Source of the DNA: Pictodentalium vernedei
Lineage: Eukaryota; Mollusca; Scaphopoda; Dentaliida; Dentaliidae
DNA length: 64,000 nt
Direction of reading: 5' to 3'
NCBI GenBank assembly: GCA_031216915.1
Contig: CM062296.1
Location: forward strand, 791,694,823 to 791,758,822
In this document: piece by piece, positions 10,392 through 21,415 of the stretch
Position numbering within the stretch: position 1 is the stretch's first letter
Layout of the letters: every line of letters starts with the position of its first letter
Translations under genes and position numbers: made by a program
Notes under the pieces: generated by a model
The model's input: the letters and a program-made list of their open reading frames with translations, nothing else
What the model was told of the DNA's origin: nothing
Databases searched by the model: none

Positions 10392-12648
10392 ATATTCTGT
10401 GGACTTGCCAGAGGTGACTGTACAACAGCTGACGCTGTCAATCAAGAAAGTGTCAACCATCTACTGTCAAAATTACACGAACTGCTCTAGAATGCGTCCG
10501 TAGGACGCACAGGAAAGCTTTGGGTACAATACTACGAGCAAATAGGTCTTCTCCAGTTGTTCTTGAGAGCAGAGCGCACAGGCGACTGGGAACTCCACAC
10601 ATATTGTGTTCGCAATATGATTCCAGTATTTCACGAAGGTGGTCATTTTGCATACGCAAAAAGTTCTCATCTCTATTTGCAGCAGATGAATGAGCTAACA
10701 GAAATAATGCAACATGATGATTTGAAGTTGTTCACTGAGAAAGGTTACTTTACCATAAGGCGCTCAGAGATAAATTCGGGGACGGGATATATTTTGATCA
10801 GACCATAGAGCAGTGTTTAATGAGAATGCTCAAGCTCCCTGGTGGTCTCACACATGGCAGGGGAATAACCGATAGCACTGTTGCGAAATGGGTACATGGA
10901 CTACCTCTTTGCCTTCCGATATGTAATGCTCTCGAAAATTTTGTTCATGTTCACACTGGTCATGGCGAACAACATCGGGATCTCCGTCAAAGTTCACAAT
11001 TTACTGATGCCAATGATATCACCAAATTATTGAACTGGCTCAGAGTGCATTCCCCCTTTCAGAATAGAGATCCACTACAATTAGTCTCTATAGCGACCGG
11101 GCTTGTGGCCGACGAAACTGTGAACTGTGACCAAGTTCGCAAAATTGGTGAATGTTGCGTATCGAATGTTGTAAGCAAAACGTTAAACAGCATCAAACTA
11201 CGACGTGTTGACACTGTGAAGTCTTTCGCATCGATGGCAAATAGCATCAAAGTCCGTGGAAGTAAGGTAGTGATTGACCCCACAATTCTGTTCAACCGCA
11301 TCACATGTGTTATTCAGTCACAAGCAGAGATGGAAGAGTATCTCAAATATGAACTCGCCCCGAAACCACCAGCATTGTTTGATTCTGCTGGAATGAGGAA
11401 GACACAGAAAAGCACGCTCGGTAAGATCCTCAAAACATACGGTTCCGAGCAAACTAAAATTCCAGAACATTCTCTGTTTGTTGTAGATGGTGGATTTTTA
11501 TTGAGGGCAGTTGTATGGCCTAAACAGTCGTCATGTAAGGACATATGTACATCATATTCCAATTATCTAGTGAGACATTTTGGGGCGAACGTCGTGGTTG
11601 TTTTTGATGGTTATGCTTGTACAATGTCGACAAAGGGCATGGAACAAGCCCGTAGATCTAAAGACAGGTATTCCATTGATATCAATATCTCACCCGAGTT
11701 ACCAGCCACCACACCCCAATCCGATTTCCTTGCAAATGCCAAGAACAAAACCCAACTGATCGATCTTCTAATGCAGGAGCTATCTGCTATCAATATTCAG
11801 TCCAAGCAGGCCGAGGCTGATGCTGATGTACTGATAGCCGAAACTGCACTTGACATCGCTCAAGATGACAACAATGTTGTCGTTGTGGGAACAGACACAG
11901 ACTTGTTAGTCATTCTTACCTCTCGAGTTCAACCGGGATGTAATATTCACATGATGTATTCCATTACCCCAAACTTACTAGTTTCAGTTAGTGAAATAGC
12001 AACCAAAATGGGTGACCATAGAAGCAACCTCCTTGTAGCACATTCTATAAGTGGGTGTGACACTACTTCTGCACTCTTTCGAGTTGGTAAGAAGAAAGTA
12101 TTCAGTACAATTGTCTCGATGTTACTAGCGACTCACAACAGTATGTCAACACAATTTTGGCGGATGACAGTACACCAAGTGCAGTAGCCGCTGCCGGGGA
12201 ACAACTTCTCCTGATCTTATACGGGAGTAAAACTGTTTCCTCTCTCGACCAATATTATAGATATGTCACTTACAAGCGTTATGTAGCAAAATCTAAACTG
12301 AATAAACCCATCGACCTAGCCTCACTCCCACCAAGCAGCGATGCTGCACAACAACATGTCTACAGATGTTATCTCCAGGTCCAACAATGGCTGGGCACTT
12401 CGCTTCCTCCGACGGATTGGGGGTGGTCGCTAGACAATGGACTTCTTGTACCGACTGCAGCCACAAAGCCATGTGCCCCCGATAACCTACTGAATCTGAT
12501 CAGTTGTGGTTGCAAGAGTGCTTGTACAAAAAGGTGTGGGTGTAAGAAGGCAGGACTCTCTTGCTCAGGTTTGTGTAATTGCAGTTCGGATTCTTGTAAC
12601 AACCTCAGAAACACTGTCCTGTCGGAAATTTCTGAGTTCGATGAATAA
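10392..12648 (+). pseudogene. Academ-type transposase with XPG/FEN1-like nuclease and CXC cysteine motif (decayed)
   Basis: Segments in order: 10392-10808 with GRTGKLWVQYYEQIGLLQLF, RAERTGDWELHTYCVRNM and AYAKSSHLYLQQM, a conserved N-terminal region of this family; 10820-12187 with QTIEQCLMRMLK, GGLTHGRGITDSTVAKWV, then the nuclease part VVDGGFLLRAVVWP, VVVVFDGY, EADADVLIAETALDIA, VVVVGTDTDLLVIL and SISGCDTTSALFRVGKKK; and 12157-12648 with QVQQWLGTSLPPTDWGW and the cysteine cluster CGCKSACTKRCGCKKAG...CSGLCNCSSDSC. The acidic residues in DGGF, FDGY, EADAD and GTDTDLL are those that bind metal in XPG/FEN1 (PIN-like) nucleases. Three defects are visible: an in-frame TAG at 10488, a frame change near 10770 and another near 12155. 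About 750 residues in total. Expected role: DNA cleavage and joining in transposition, nuclear; the catalytic mechanism of the superfamily is not established to my knowledge. Confidence 0.75.
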
Positions 12649-12718
12649 TATGTATATAGGTCATGTCATTTCTGTATATAGCGTTGATAATAGTCAATGT
12701 AACTTAATCCATGTTGAT

Positions 12719-12783
12719 TGATTTGTACATTCTGTAAATATTATTTATTGATTTTTGTACATTCTGTAAATATTATTTATTGA
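12719..12783. repeat. Short tandem duplication in the Academ 3' region
   Basis: The unit ttgtacattctgtaaatatt occurs twice in tandem (about 32-bp period), followed by tatttattgat each time. Confidence 0.8.
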
Positions 12784-13399
12784 TCTAATGCTGCCAGACA
12801 CAGACGTGTCTGTTCGGTCCCAAGCCCGAAAATAGTTGAGTTCTCATGCTGACGAATTTTATGCCAAAAGGGGAACTCGGCCAGAAGCAGAGGGGGTCTT
12901 CCATAATGTCTATTTTGTAAGCAATGATAAAAGTCTTCAAATGGTGGTGGATTTTTTATCGTCTGTCCAACTAACATCCCGTTCTGTACTACGACCCTTT
13001 GGGCAAATCCGTTAGGAAAATCGTCATTTTTTGCGTAAATCCGATACTTTTTTGTGAATTTTCAATAATTTTTCGCAGATATTGTCACAGAATGCACATT
13101 TTCCTCTAGGTAAATGTATATTAGACATTATGTAGCTCGAAATACGCGTAAACAAAAAATACAGTTGGATCAATTCGAGGTTACAAAGTTCGTGCGATTT
13201 TTTTTTATTTTTCTCAAACGCGTTTTCGAAAAAAGGCTGTAGAAAAAAAGCTCAACTGGGATTTTAGGGGACTTTTGTCTAATCGTTCAGTGACATGTAC
13301 TCGACATTCCCTGAAAAAATCAGCTTTCTCCGATTTTTTTCCCTAGTGAAACCTAATGTTCTTGGGCTATTATTGAGACTTACAAGGACTTAATAACTC

Positions 13400-13665
13400 A
13401 ACTGAATGCCAAGAATGCACAGGTAGTGGTTTCGGGGCTTCTCCCAGTACTAGGTGGTGGGGGCGAGCGTAATTCGCGGATCATTGGGACCAACGAGGAA
13501 TTGGGGGAGTATTGTAAGGAACTTGGGATACCCTTTGTAGACAATTGGGGATCGTTTTGGGGCAGAAATGACCTATATGGAAGGGATGGTCTCCATCTTA
13601 GCCCAAGGGGTACAGAGGTTTTAGGAAGAAATATGATGCAGGTGGTGGGGCCTTTTTTGGTATAG
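13400..13665 (+). CDS. LINE A ORF1 C-terminal esterase part
   Basis: Reads TYKDLITQLNAKNAQVVVSG LLPVLGGG and then the last SGNH block YGRDGLHLSPRGTEVLGRN, whose Asp and His complete the catalytic triad begun at 9560. Stop at 13663-13665. It directly continues the domain broken at 9777, which proves that the 3.6-kb Academ-like element is a later insertion. Confidence 0.82.
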
Positions 13666-13873
13666 GGAGGGGAGGGGGGTCAGTGAAGGGGGGATTAATC
13701 ACAGGAAATGTGTCACGAACCATAAGTGTAAACAATGGGACAAGGGGGATAAGGAAAAGGGACCAAAAATCCAAATTAATAGGAATAGCTTCCCAAGGAA
13801 AGCACAGGTACACAAAGTAGGATATACAAACATACAGGGACTAGATAATAATGGGACCAGTAGACGGAAGCCA

Positions 13874-15361
13874 ATGAACCTTAACACCCTGAAAGTGGGT
13901 TATAGCAACATCCAGGGTCTCCACCGGAAAGTAAGTGAAATTGCTACATTGATTGAGGCAGAGGAGTTTGGCGCCATGGGCTTAAGCGAAAAGTGGGTAA
14001 GGCACGAGGAACGGGTAGACCAAGTAAGGGGGTACGTATGGATAGGTGTAGGGCGAACGGAAGGCCAGAAAAAAGGGGGAGGGGTAGGCATGTACATTAA
14101 AGAGGATTTAAAACCATCGCTGATCACAGACCTGGAAAACATCAGCACCCCGGCTGAGGTATCGAAAGAAACTGGATGGGTAAGGATCAGTCTGAAAAAC
14201 AAAAATGTTGCCCTTGGGATTGTGTATTGTGCGGTGGAGGGAAGCAAACCCGAATGGAATGATTCGATATACTCAACACTAAGGTCCAATATCACCGAAC
14301 TACAAAACAAGGGGTTCGGTGTAATTCTGATGGGTGACTTTAATGGCCACATAGGTAATGATGAAGAAGGCATAAAGGGTGGGGACAATAAAGTCAACAG
14401 GAATGGAAGGAAGCTGTTGAACTTCACAAACGAGCTCGGTCTGAAGATTCTGAACAGGGACGCGAGGTGTAAGGGGAAATGGACCTGGGAGAGGAACGAC
14501 AGAAAATCAATAATCGACTACATCCTCACAGATATTAATTTATGGAGGGAGGTTATAGGGGTAGAAGTGGATGATGAGGGTAAAATGGAGGTGGATAGTG
14601 ATCACAACTTGATTACAGTGACGATCAGGGCCAAAACTCTAGTAAAAAGCAAAGGAAGCTCTAAGGAGATTTGGGAACTCAAAAAAGATGCTGACTGGGC
14701 GAAGTTCAATGAAAAACTGAAACCAAAGCTTGCAACCGTACCCAAGAGGGGCAGTGTCCAGAAGATGGCTGACGTCATAGTTGTGAGCCTGGTGGAGGCA
14801 GGAAAGGAAAGTGTAGGAAAGGTCAGGGTGCCAACACGGGAACTTGGGTACAGAGTGAACGAAGAACTGAAAAGGGCCATAAAGGGAAGAAAATCTAAAT
14901 GTGCTGCATACAGGAGAAGTAGAAAACTTAAGGGGGCGGAAAGCAGCGAGGCCACAGTTGCTAAGGAAGAATACCACCAAGCACGAAATAAAGTAAATAA
15001 GATTAAAGACGATAATCGGAGAGTACGAAATAGCAGTCTTATTAGGACGATAAGAACGACAGGGGGGTCGAGTTCGAACGTATTTTGGAAATGGGTGAAT
15101 AAACGTAACAAAGGAAGTAACCCACAGAGTATTAAAGTAGATGGCAGAGTTGCAGACGAGCAAGATCAAGTCGCATCAGAACTAGTCAAGCACTGGGAAA
15201 AGGTAAACGATAAGCGATGGGGCATGGGGAGCCCACTAGAGTGTCCGAATCAGGTCGAGGAAAACCTATCGAGCTTCGTGTGCAGCGAAAAGCGGGAGGA
15301 GTGGATGAAATTCCTAACGAGTTTATCAAAAAAGGGGGAGAGGAACTCGTGGAAAGCCTAA
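13874..15361 (+). CDS. LINE A ORF2, endonuclease part
   Basis: Starts MNLNTLKVGYSNIQGLHRKV, the usual opening of an AP-type endonuclease (SNIQGL). Further motifs: GAMGLSEKWV, ILMGDFNGHIG (catalytic D and N), KSIIDYILTD and VDSDHNLITV (catalytic Asp-His). It nicks target DNA to prime reverse transcription. After about residue 470 the frame is lost near 15290, and the RT continues in another frame. A basic linker with RNKVNKIKDDNRRVRN lies between the domains. Confidence 0.85.
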   Translation: MNLNTLKVGYSNIQGLHRKVSEIATLIEAEEFGAMGLSEKWVRHEERVDQVRGYVWIGVGRTEGQKKGGGVGMYIKEDLKPSLITDLENISTPAEVSKETGWVRISLKNKNVALGIVYCAVEGSKPEWNDSIYSTLRSNITELQNKGFGVILMGDFNGHIGNDEEGIKGGDNKVNRNGRKLLNFTNELGLKILNRDARCKGKWTWERNDRKSIIDYILTDINLWREVIGVEVDDEGKMEVDSDHNLITVTIRAKTLVKSKGSSKEIWELKKDADWAKFNEKLKPKLATVPKRGSVQKMADVIVVSLVEAGKESVGKVRVPTRELGYRVNEELKRAIKGRKSKCAAYRRSRKLKGAESSEATVAKEEYHQARNKVNKIKDDNRRVRNSSLIRTIRTTGGSSSNVFWKWVNKRNKGSNPQSIKVDGRVADEQDQVASELVKHWEKVNDKRWGMGSPLECPNQVEENLSSFVCSEKREEWMKFLTSLSKKGERNSWKA

Positions 15362-16930
15362 CTGCCCTATTCAATCTAGCCATAGAAAATCAAAAGGTCC
15401 CAAAGGAGTGGAGAGAAAGTAAAGTGACATTTATTCACAAAAAGGGGGAAAAAGACGTTTTGGATAACTATCGAGGGATCTCTGTCAGTAGCAACATTGG
15501 AAAGGTTTTCTGTAAAGTCGTGTATGGGAGACTAGAGGACGTGATTGAGGAGAAGGGTTTTTTGGGAGAAATCCAGAATGGCTTCAGGAAGGGACGGAGA
15601 GTTACTGACCATCTTTTCACACTATCCCAAATGATAGAATCCGCGAAAGCAAAAAAGAAAAAGATGTTTATGGCCTTTTTCGATATCAAGAAGGCATACG
15701 GTAGAGTATGGAGGGAAGGTTTGTGGCGCAAACTGGAGGCTATGGGCTTAGGAGGCGAGTTTGTTGGAATCATGAAAGCATTATATAAAGATGTACAGAG
15801 TGAACTTAGCCTGGGAAATATTACAACGAAACGTGTGCCTATGGAGATAGGCCTAAAACAGGGGTGTATCCTTTCGCCAATCCTGTTTGCATTGTATATC
15901 AAAGGTTTAGGAGATATGTAGCGAGGAGGGGGTAGCAGTTGGGGACTTGAAGATCCCAGGGCTATGTTTTGCAGACGATATGGTTCTAGTGTCAGAAAGC
16001 GAAGAGGGGCTAACGAAAATGCTGGGAATTGTTGGGAAATATGGGAGCAAATGGAGACTCGAACTTAATGAAAGCAAGAGCAAAGTTATACCCGTGGGCC
16101 GCAAAGTGGATCCCACTCGAAGGTGGAGAGTGGGTTAGTTCTGCATTCCGGAAGGGAGCAGCAAACTTCTCAGTGTGGGAGAGACAGGTGATTACGAGTA
16201 TTTGGGGGTAAATATAAACATTACAAGAAGAGGCATCTATCGGAACCACACAAATAAATTGATTCTGAAGGGGAAGCGAATCCTTAACCAAATGAAACTT
16301 ATAGGGAGAAACAGTTTCAGTAAGGTTTTCGTGGGGAAAACCATTTGGGAAATGGTGGGGCTGCCAAGTATAACAAACGGCACGGAAGTTGTACCCCTAA
16401 ACCAGACGGCCGTAAAGAGCTTGGAAATGCTGCAGAACGATGCAGGCCGATGGATAACGGGGTCGAATAATGCCGCAGCCCTAGAAGCAATCAGGGGTGA
16501 GCTTGGGTGGATGAGGACCAAGGACAGGATAGACCTGTTGAAGCTCGGTTATCTTAATTATTTGGTAAATCTCCCCGACAGCCGATGGTGTAAAGTAATG
16601 TTCCTGAGAATTTTCAACTCAAATATCAAAACGGGGTGGATGGTCCAAGTGAGGGAGCTAGTAGAGAACTACTCATTGGAGATCTCGGACCTGGACGTTG
16701 GGGCAAACCAGGGTAAAAAAATCGTCAGAGAAAGGGTCATGGAGGATTGTAACCGTAATTGGCGAGAGGGGCTCAAATCAAAGAGGTCTTTGGGTGGCCT
16801 GCGTGATAAAGAGAAGCCAGGTTTTGAAGAGTACCTTGATGGCACCTTCGGGGGGTCAGTGTTGTCCAAGCTGAGGTCACGATCCCTGGAGTTGAGGGGA
16901 GCTGAGGGGAACAATTGGGAAAGACGGTGA
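15286..16930 (+). pseudogene. LINE A ORF2, reverse transcriptase part (frameshifted)
   Basis: RT blocks are recognisable: ESKVTFIHKKGEKDVLDNYR GI (block 1-2), GFRKGRRVTDHLFTLSQMI, MAFFDIKKAYGRVW (motif A), IGLKQGCILSPILFALYI (motif B) and LCFADDMVLVSES (motif C, 15959-15995). Motif A has KAYG where KAFD is usual, so the second Asp is lost. The frame changes near 15930, an in-frame stop lies at 16136-16138, and the thumb and C-terminal part continue through NDAGRWITGSNNAAALEAIR to 16930. Confidence 0.82.
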
Positions 16931-17222
16931 AAGGGAGTGCCAGATGTGTAACTTGGACATGCTGGAGACCCTAGAACACTTTCTTCTAGAATGCCCAAAG
17001 TATCAGTCTAAAAGAACGAGATTCACTGGGAGTATAATGGGGAAGTGGGATGGGAGAATGAAGGACATGTGGTTAGGGGGAGACTCAAAGGAGAGGGTTA
17101 ATATGCTAATCGGGGAGATTGGGAAGAATGAGACAAGAGATATCATCAAGCAGTTCGTCTCCGAGTGTTGGGAGGAGAGGAGAAGCGTGGGAATAGGGAG
17201 GCAGATGGGAGTACAGGGGTAA
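16931..17222 (+). pseudogene. LINE A ORF2, C-terminal Cys-His motif
   Basis: Reads ECQMCNLDMLETLEHFLLEC then PKYQSKRTRFTGS, the CxxC-ETxxHxxxxC motif found at the C terminus of many non-LTR reverse transcriptases. It lies in a different frame from the preceding part (shift near 16930). Stop at 17220-17222, about 70 bp before the tail. No RNase H domain is visible. Confidence 0.8.
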
Positions 17223-17522
17223 CCATGGCCTTCTCGTCCGAGAACCGCGACAGATCAGCGGCTGGCCAAAGTGTTATTATTGTATGGTAGTGTTTCATTT
17301 GTCTACGCCGCGGTACCAAAGTATTTCGGGAACAGAAATAAGCGTCCTCGGTTCTTCCTAAATACTCGCCTTCATTAAATCGGCTTGGTGGGTCGTTTAT
17401 GGATTATGTATGTAAGGTTATGTTTTTTTCTGTTTTTTAGAAATTGCCATCTGATTTTTAAGGATACGCACAACAAAAATCTCCAAAACAACGAACTAAT
17501 TATTACTCTTTTCCTGTCGTTG

Positions 17523-17568
17523 GACCATGCTACTGCGACAAATCAGCGGCCGGCCGAAGTGCTAGATT
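17523..17568 (+). repeat. Isolated LINE A 3'-tail fragment
   Basis: tgcgacaaatcagcggccgg followed by ccgaagtgcta matches the last 45 bp of LINE A. It stands alone, without coding sequence. Confidence 0.6.
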
Positions 17569-18055
17569 GTCTAGCCGAATGATGAAGTGAATTGCCATGA
17601 AAATAAATTGATACAAACTTGGGTAATATTCTCCTCTTATTTTCGTATGAGTAAGCGTTTTGAAATTCACGCTTACCTTATACCTGAAATCATTTTTTTC
17701 AGAAAAAGAAATGATTCTATATTTGAAGAGAATAGAAAATGTTTTTTCTGAAATAGAAATTCTAATGCGTTGAGAAAATATATTTACTTGCAACCCCATC
17801 GCTAAAAAAAATCCCACTTGTTTCTTGCTCCAGTACAAATTGCTCCACTCACTCGTCGCTGTTAGAGCCTTTCTATGTGTGTATCTTTGGGTGAATTATG
17901 ATCGCACGAGATTGCCCTTAATCCGTAACCCCATCCCCAAAAAGTCCAAACACTTTCGTGTTCTCCCCTCTAATGCGTTCCAATTCCGCCTCGCTGCCCT
18001 GGCCTTGCCATGCCGTTATCTTTGTGTGAATTATGATCAGGTGAGATTACTTTAG
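17569..18055. other. No gene; local repeats
   Basis: No coding sequence recognised. tctttgggtgaattatgatc at 17885 recurs as tctttgtgtgaattatgatc at 18019, a diverged direct duplication of about 135 bp period. Confidence 0.4.
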
Positions 18056-18893
18056 GAGCTTGGAAACCCTGCAGAACGGTGCGATGGATAACGGGGTCGA
18101 GTAATGCCGCTGCACTAGAAGCAATCAGGGGTGTGCTTAGATGGCTGAGGATCAAGGACAGGGTAGACTTATTGAAACTCGGTTATCTAAATTATTTGGT
18201 AAATCTCCCCGACAGCCGATGGTGAAAGTAATGTTCCCGAGTATTTTCAACTCAAATATCAAGACAGGGTGGATGGCCCAAGTGGGGGAGCTAATAGAGA
18301 ATTGCTCATTGGAGATCTCGGACGTAGGGGCAACCTAGGGTAAAACAATCGTCAGAGAAAGGGTCATGGAGGGCGGTAACCTTAATTGGAGAGAGGGGGT
18401 CAAATCAAAGAGGTCTTTGGGTTGCCTGTGCGAGAAAGAGAAGCCTGGTTTTGAAGACTACCTTGATGGCACCTTTGGGGGGGTCACTGTTGTTCAAGCT
18501 GAGGTCGCGGTTCCTGGAGCTGAGGTGAAAATTGGGAAAACAGTGAAAAGGAGTGCCAGATGTGTAATTTAGGCGTGGTGGAGACACTGGAACACTTTCT
18601 TCTAGAATGCCCAAAATACCAGTCTAAAAGAATAATATTCACTGGCAGTATGATGGGGAAGTGGACTGGGAGAATGAAGGACATGTGGTTATTGAGTGAC
18701 TCAAAGGAGAGGGTTACTATGCTAATCGGAGAGATTGAGAAGAATGGGGCAAGGGATGTTCGTATCCGAATGTTGGGAGGAGAGAAGAAGCGTGGGAATA
18801 GGGAGGCAGTTGGGAGCACAGGGGTAGCCCAGGCATTTTCGACCGAGAACCGCGACAAATCAGCGGCCGGTCAAAGTGCTATTATTATTCAGT
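18056..18893 (+). mobile_element. LINE A 3' fragment (5'-truncated copy)
   Basis: Begins at the sequence equivalent to 16416 (gcttggaaaccctgcagaac) and runs to the att tail. It codes in broken frames for VEKLGYLN-like, KSRNRDLS-opposite and VVETLEHFLLECPKYQSKR segments. 5' truncation is typical of LINE insertions. Several indels compared with LINE A. Confidence 0.88.
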
Positions 18894-19090
18894 TATGTCT
18901 TCAAGGCAATTATTGGGTCACTGCAATGACAAATTTGAGTTATATATTTTCTTTTGAGAAACATCACATTTGTTTTTTTTTACAATAGAAACGATTTGTG
19001 ATACATAAAACATATTAATTATGACTGTGTTAAATCTGTTGGTCCGAAAAGGGCAACTATTTTAAAGGTTTGGTCCCATAAGTGGGATGT
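18894..19090. other. No gene recognised
   Basis: AT-rich spacer between two LINE A fragments of opposite orientation. Confidence 0.4.
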
Positions 19091-19952
19091 AATAATAATA
19101 ATAACACTTTGGCCAACCGCTGATTTGTCGCGGTTACCCATGTACTCCCAACTGCCTCCCTATTCCCATGCTTCTCCTCTCCTCCCAACACTCGTAGACG
19201 AATTGCTTGATGACATCCCTTGCCCCATTCTTCCCAATCTCTCCGATTAGCATATTAACCCTCTCCTTTGAGTCTCCCCTAACCACATGTCCTTCAGTCA
19301 CCCATCCCACTTCCCCATTATACTCCCAGTGAACCTTATTCTTTTAGACTGGTACTTTGGGCATTCTAGAAGAAAGTGTTTCAGGGTCTCCACCATGCCC
19401 AAATTACATATCTGGCACTCCCTTCCACTGTCCGTCCCATTTTTCCCCTCAGCTCCAGGGATCGCGACCTCATCTTGAACAGCAGTGACCCCCAAAGGTG
19501 CCATCAAGGTACTCTTCAAAGCCTGGCTTCTCCTTATCACGCAGGTCACCCAAAGACCTCTTTGATTTGACCCCCTCTCGCCAATTACGGTTACAATCCT
19601 CCATGACCCTTTCTCTGACGATTTTTTTACCCTGGTTTGCCCCAACGTCTAGGTCCGAGATCTCCAATGAGTAGTTCTCTACTAGCTCCCTCACTTGGAC
19701 CATCCACCCCGTCTTTATATTTGAGTTGAAAATTCTCAGGAACATTACTTTACACCATCGGCTGTCGGGGAGATTTACCAAATAATTAAGATAACCGAGT
19801 TTCAACAGGTCTATCCTGTCCTTGATCCTCATCCACCCAAGCTCACCCCTGATTGCTTCTAGCACTGCGGCATTACTCGGCCTCGTTATCCATCGGCCTG
19901 CATCGTTCTGCAGGATTTCCAAGCTCTTTACGGCCGTCTGGTTTAGGGGTAA
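19091..19952 (-). mobile_element. LINE A 3' fragment, inverted copy
   Basis: On the minus strand, starting from 19952 (cctaaaccagacggccgtaa) it follows LINE A from about 16395 to its 3' end, with a (att)n-type tail at 19091-19103. Readable parts include WITRPSNAAVLEAIRGELGW and CNLGMVETLKHFLLECPKYQ. With the fragment at 18056-18893 it forms a large inverted repeat with a spacer of about 200 bp. Confidence 0.88.
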
Positions 19953-20600
19953 CTTATGGGATGTGTAACTTATGGGATGGTACCATAAAGGCCGCGTTTG
20001 GAGGAGAAAGAAATAACCAGTCGGTGCTATTTTTATTTCAGTTTTTAAAAGGCTTTTTTTGCGTTACTCGGATCGTTGTCCGATTTGTCATGTACACAGC
20101 ACAGATACTCGGCACAAGCTGTGAAATCGAAAGAAAAACGATATTTGATAGCATTTTTGAATCGATGCTGACGTGCCCCCATCACGGTATATAAATATTA
20201 ACAAGGCACACAACTCGCTTTTCGAAAACGATAGCACTCATCTTCGTAAAACCCCCCTCAAATTTGATTCACATAACGTATCCAGCAGTACCCAGTGTCA
20301 GTGGAAAGGGGAATGAATAAGCTTTACTGTCGTGTATTATACGACCGTTGGGTGTTCTTGGGTTGTTCTTAACTGGGAAAATTCGCAGAAAAGGCCGAAA
20401 AACATTTAGTCGGGCAAGATAGTGCACAGTGGAAAGTGGGTTACGAGCGACAATTATCGGATTTTTTATAAATAATTTGAGGTCCCACTGTCTATGGAGG
20501 GCAGATTCAAACATTAACAGTATATCTTTATCAATTACTAACCTCGGATCCACATTTATGTCATTTGTAGTTAAGCAACAGTGTCATTGGCACTTTCATT
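19953..20600. other. No gene recognised
   Basis: Contains aacttatgggatg twice (19950-19980). A minus-strand open frame (20553-20269, 94 codons) has no recognisable domain and is not called. Confidence 0.4.
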
Positions 20601-20830
20601 AGTTATCAAATGACAGCTGCAATTTAGTAAATTGTACGTGCAATTGAGCTAAAATGTAGCTACAATTTGATAAATTGTACGTGCATATTTAGCTAAATTG
20701 CACCTACAGTATACTAAATTTTACCTACAATGTCTGACAGTGTAGCTAAATTTTAGCTACAATTTACTGAATTGTAGCTACAATTTAGCATCTTCACTAT
20801 CAATGGTCAGCTATATTGTAGCAGCAATTT
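20600..20830. repeat. Array of short palindromic words (tgtagctacaattta type)
   Basis: About ten diverged copies of a tagctacaatt / aatttagctaca word, each itself nearly palindromic, follow one another; the block as a whole is also loosely symmetric around 20733. No coding. Confidence 0.65.
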
Positions 20831-20989
20831 AACTCAACCAATAAGAGGCACGGACACGTTATTTAGCGCGCGTGTATAATGGGGCGATAATTGCCCCAGA
20901 TCATGCAGTATTGAATTCTCAGGTCGATTAAAATGACTAGGAAAATAAAAAATGGAACTGAATAAATGGAACTGGATCCACCAATATAC

Positions 20990-21415
20990 GGAATTCGTTT
21001 TTAAACTGGGATTCACCGCATCCAATGTTTCGGCGGGGGTAGTGTTATGGTTTGGGCAGGAATTTCCTTGCACCATCGAACGCAGTTGATCTTCATCGAT
21101 GGTAATCTGAATGGACAGCGATATAGGGATGAAATTCTTAACGCTGTTGTTGTCCAGTTGTTCAACGCTAACGTCGGATTGCAGTTATTCTAGCTAGACA
21201 ATGCCCGATGTCACGTGGCACGTATCTGTCGTGACTTTCTGGAGGAGCAGAACATCGAACTTCTTCCCTGGCCCCCACTTTCGCCAGATTTGTCGTCAAT
21301 CGAACATCTTTGGGATCAACTGGACCGTTGGGTACGACTTCATGATCTTCCGATGTTAGGCGATTTACGTAATGTTCTGAGGGCAGGAGTGAAACGCAAT
21401 ACCACAGGGTGACAT
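20990..21415 (+). mobile_element. Tc1-like transposase fragment (C-terminal half)
   Basis: Reads HRIQCFGGGSVMVWAGIS, then QRYRDEILNAVVVQLF, LDNARCHVARICRDFLEEQN, LPWPPLSPDLSSIEHLWDQL and DRW, the classic Tc1 catalytic half with the second and third acidic residues (DNARCH and the SSIEH glutamate). A stop interrupts the frame at 21190-21192, just before LDNARCH. The DNA-binding half is missing. Confidence 0.88.

Larger units (their letters stand above)
9778..13365 (+). mobile_element. Academ-like DNA transposon inserted into LINE A ORF1
   Basis: The two ends share an inverted repeat: left 9810-9841 and right 13313-13343 both contain aaaaaaatcggagaaagctg (in opposite sense), and an outer accattag-like word extends the similarity to about 9778 and 13365. 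Inside is a single gene on the plus strand encoding an XPG/FEN1-like nuclease domain and a Cys-rich C terminus, the combination reported for the Academ superfamily. The insertion separates the GTN block of the LINE esterase from its final catalytic Asp-His block. I could not identify a sure target duplication (Academ elements make 3-4 bp ones). Size 3.6 kb; only internal gene decay is seen. Confidence 0.75.
13366..17290 (+). mobile_element. LINE A, 3' part
   Basis: Contains the end of ORF1, ORF2 and the 3' tail. The 3' end cagatcagcggctggccaaag followed by tgttattattgt is shared with the fragments at 18056-18893 and 19091-19952 (tail of att repeats). ORF2 carries at least four frame or stop defects, so the copy is dead, but its length is close to complete. 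Confidence 0.88.
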
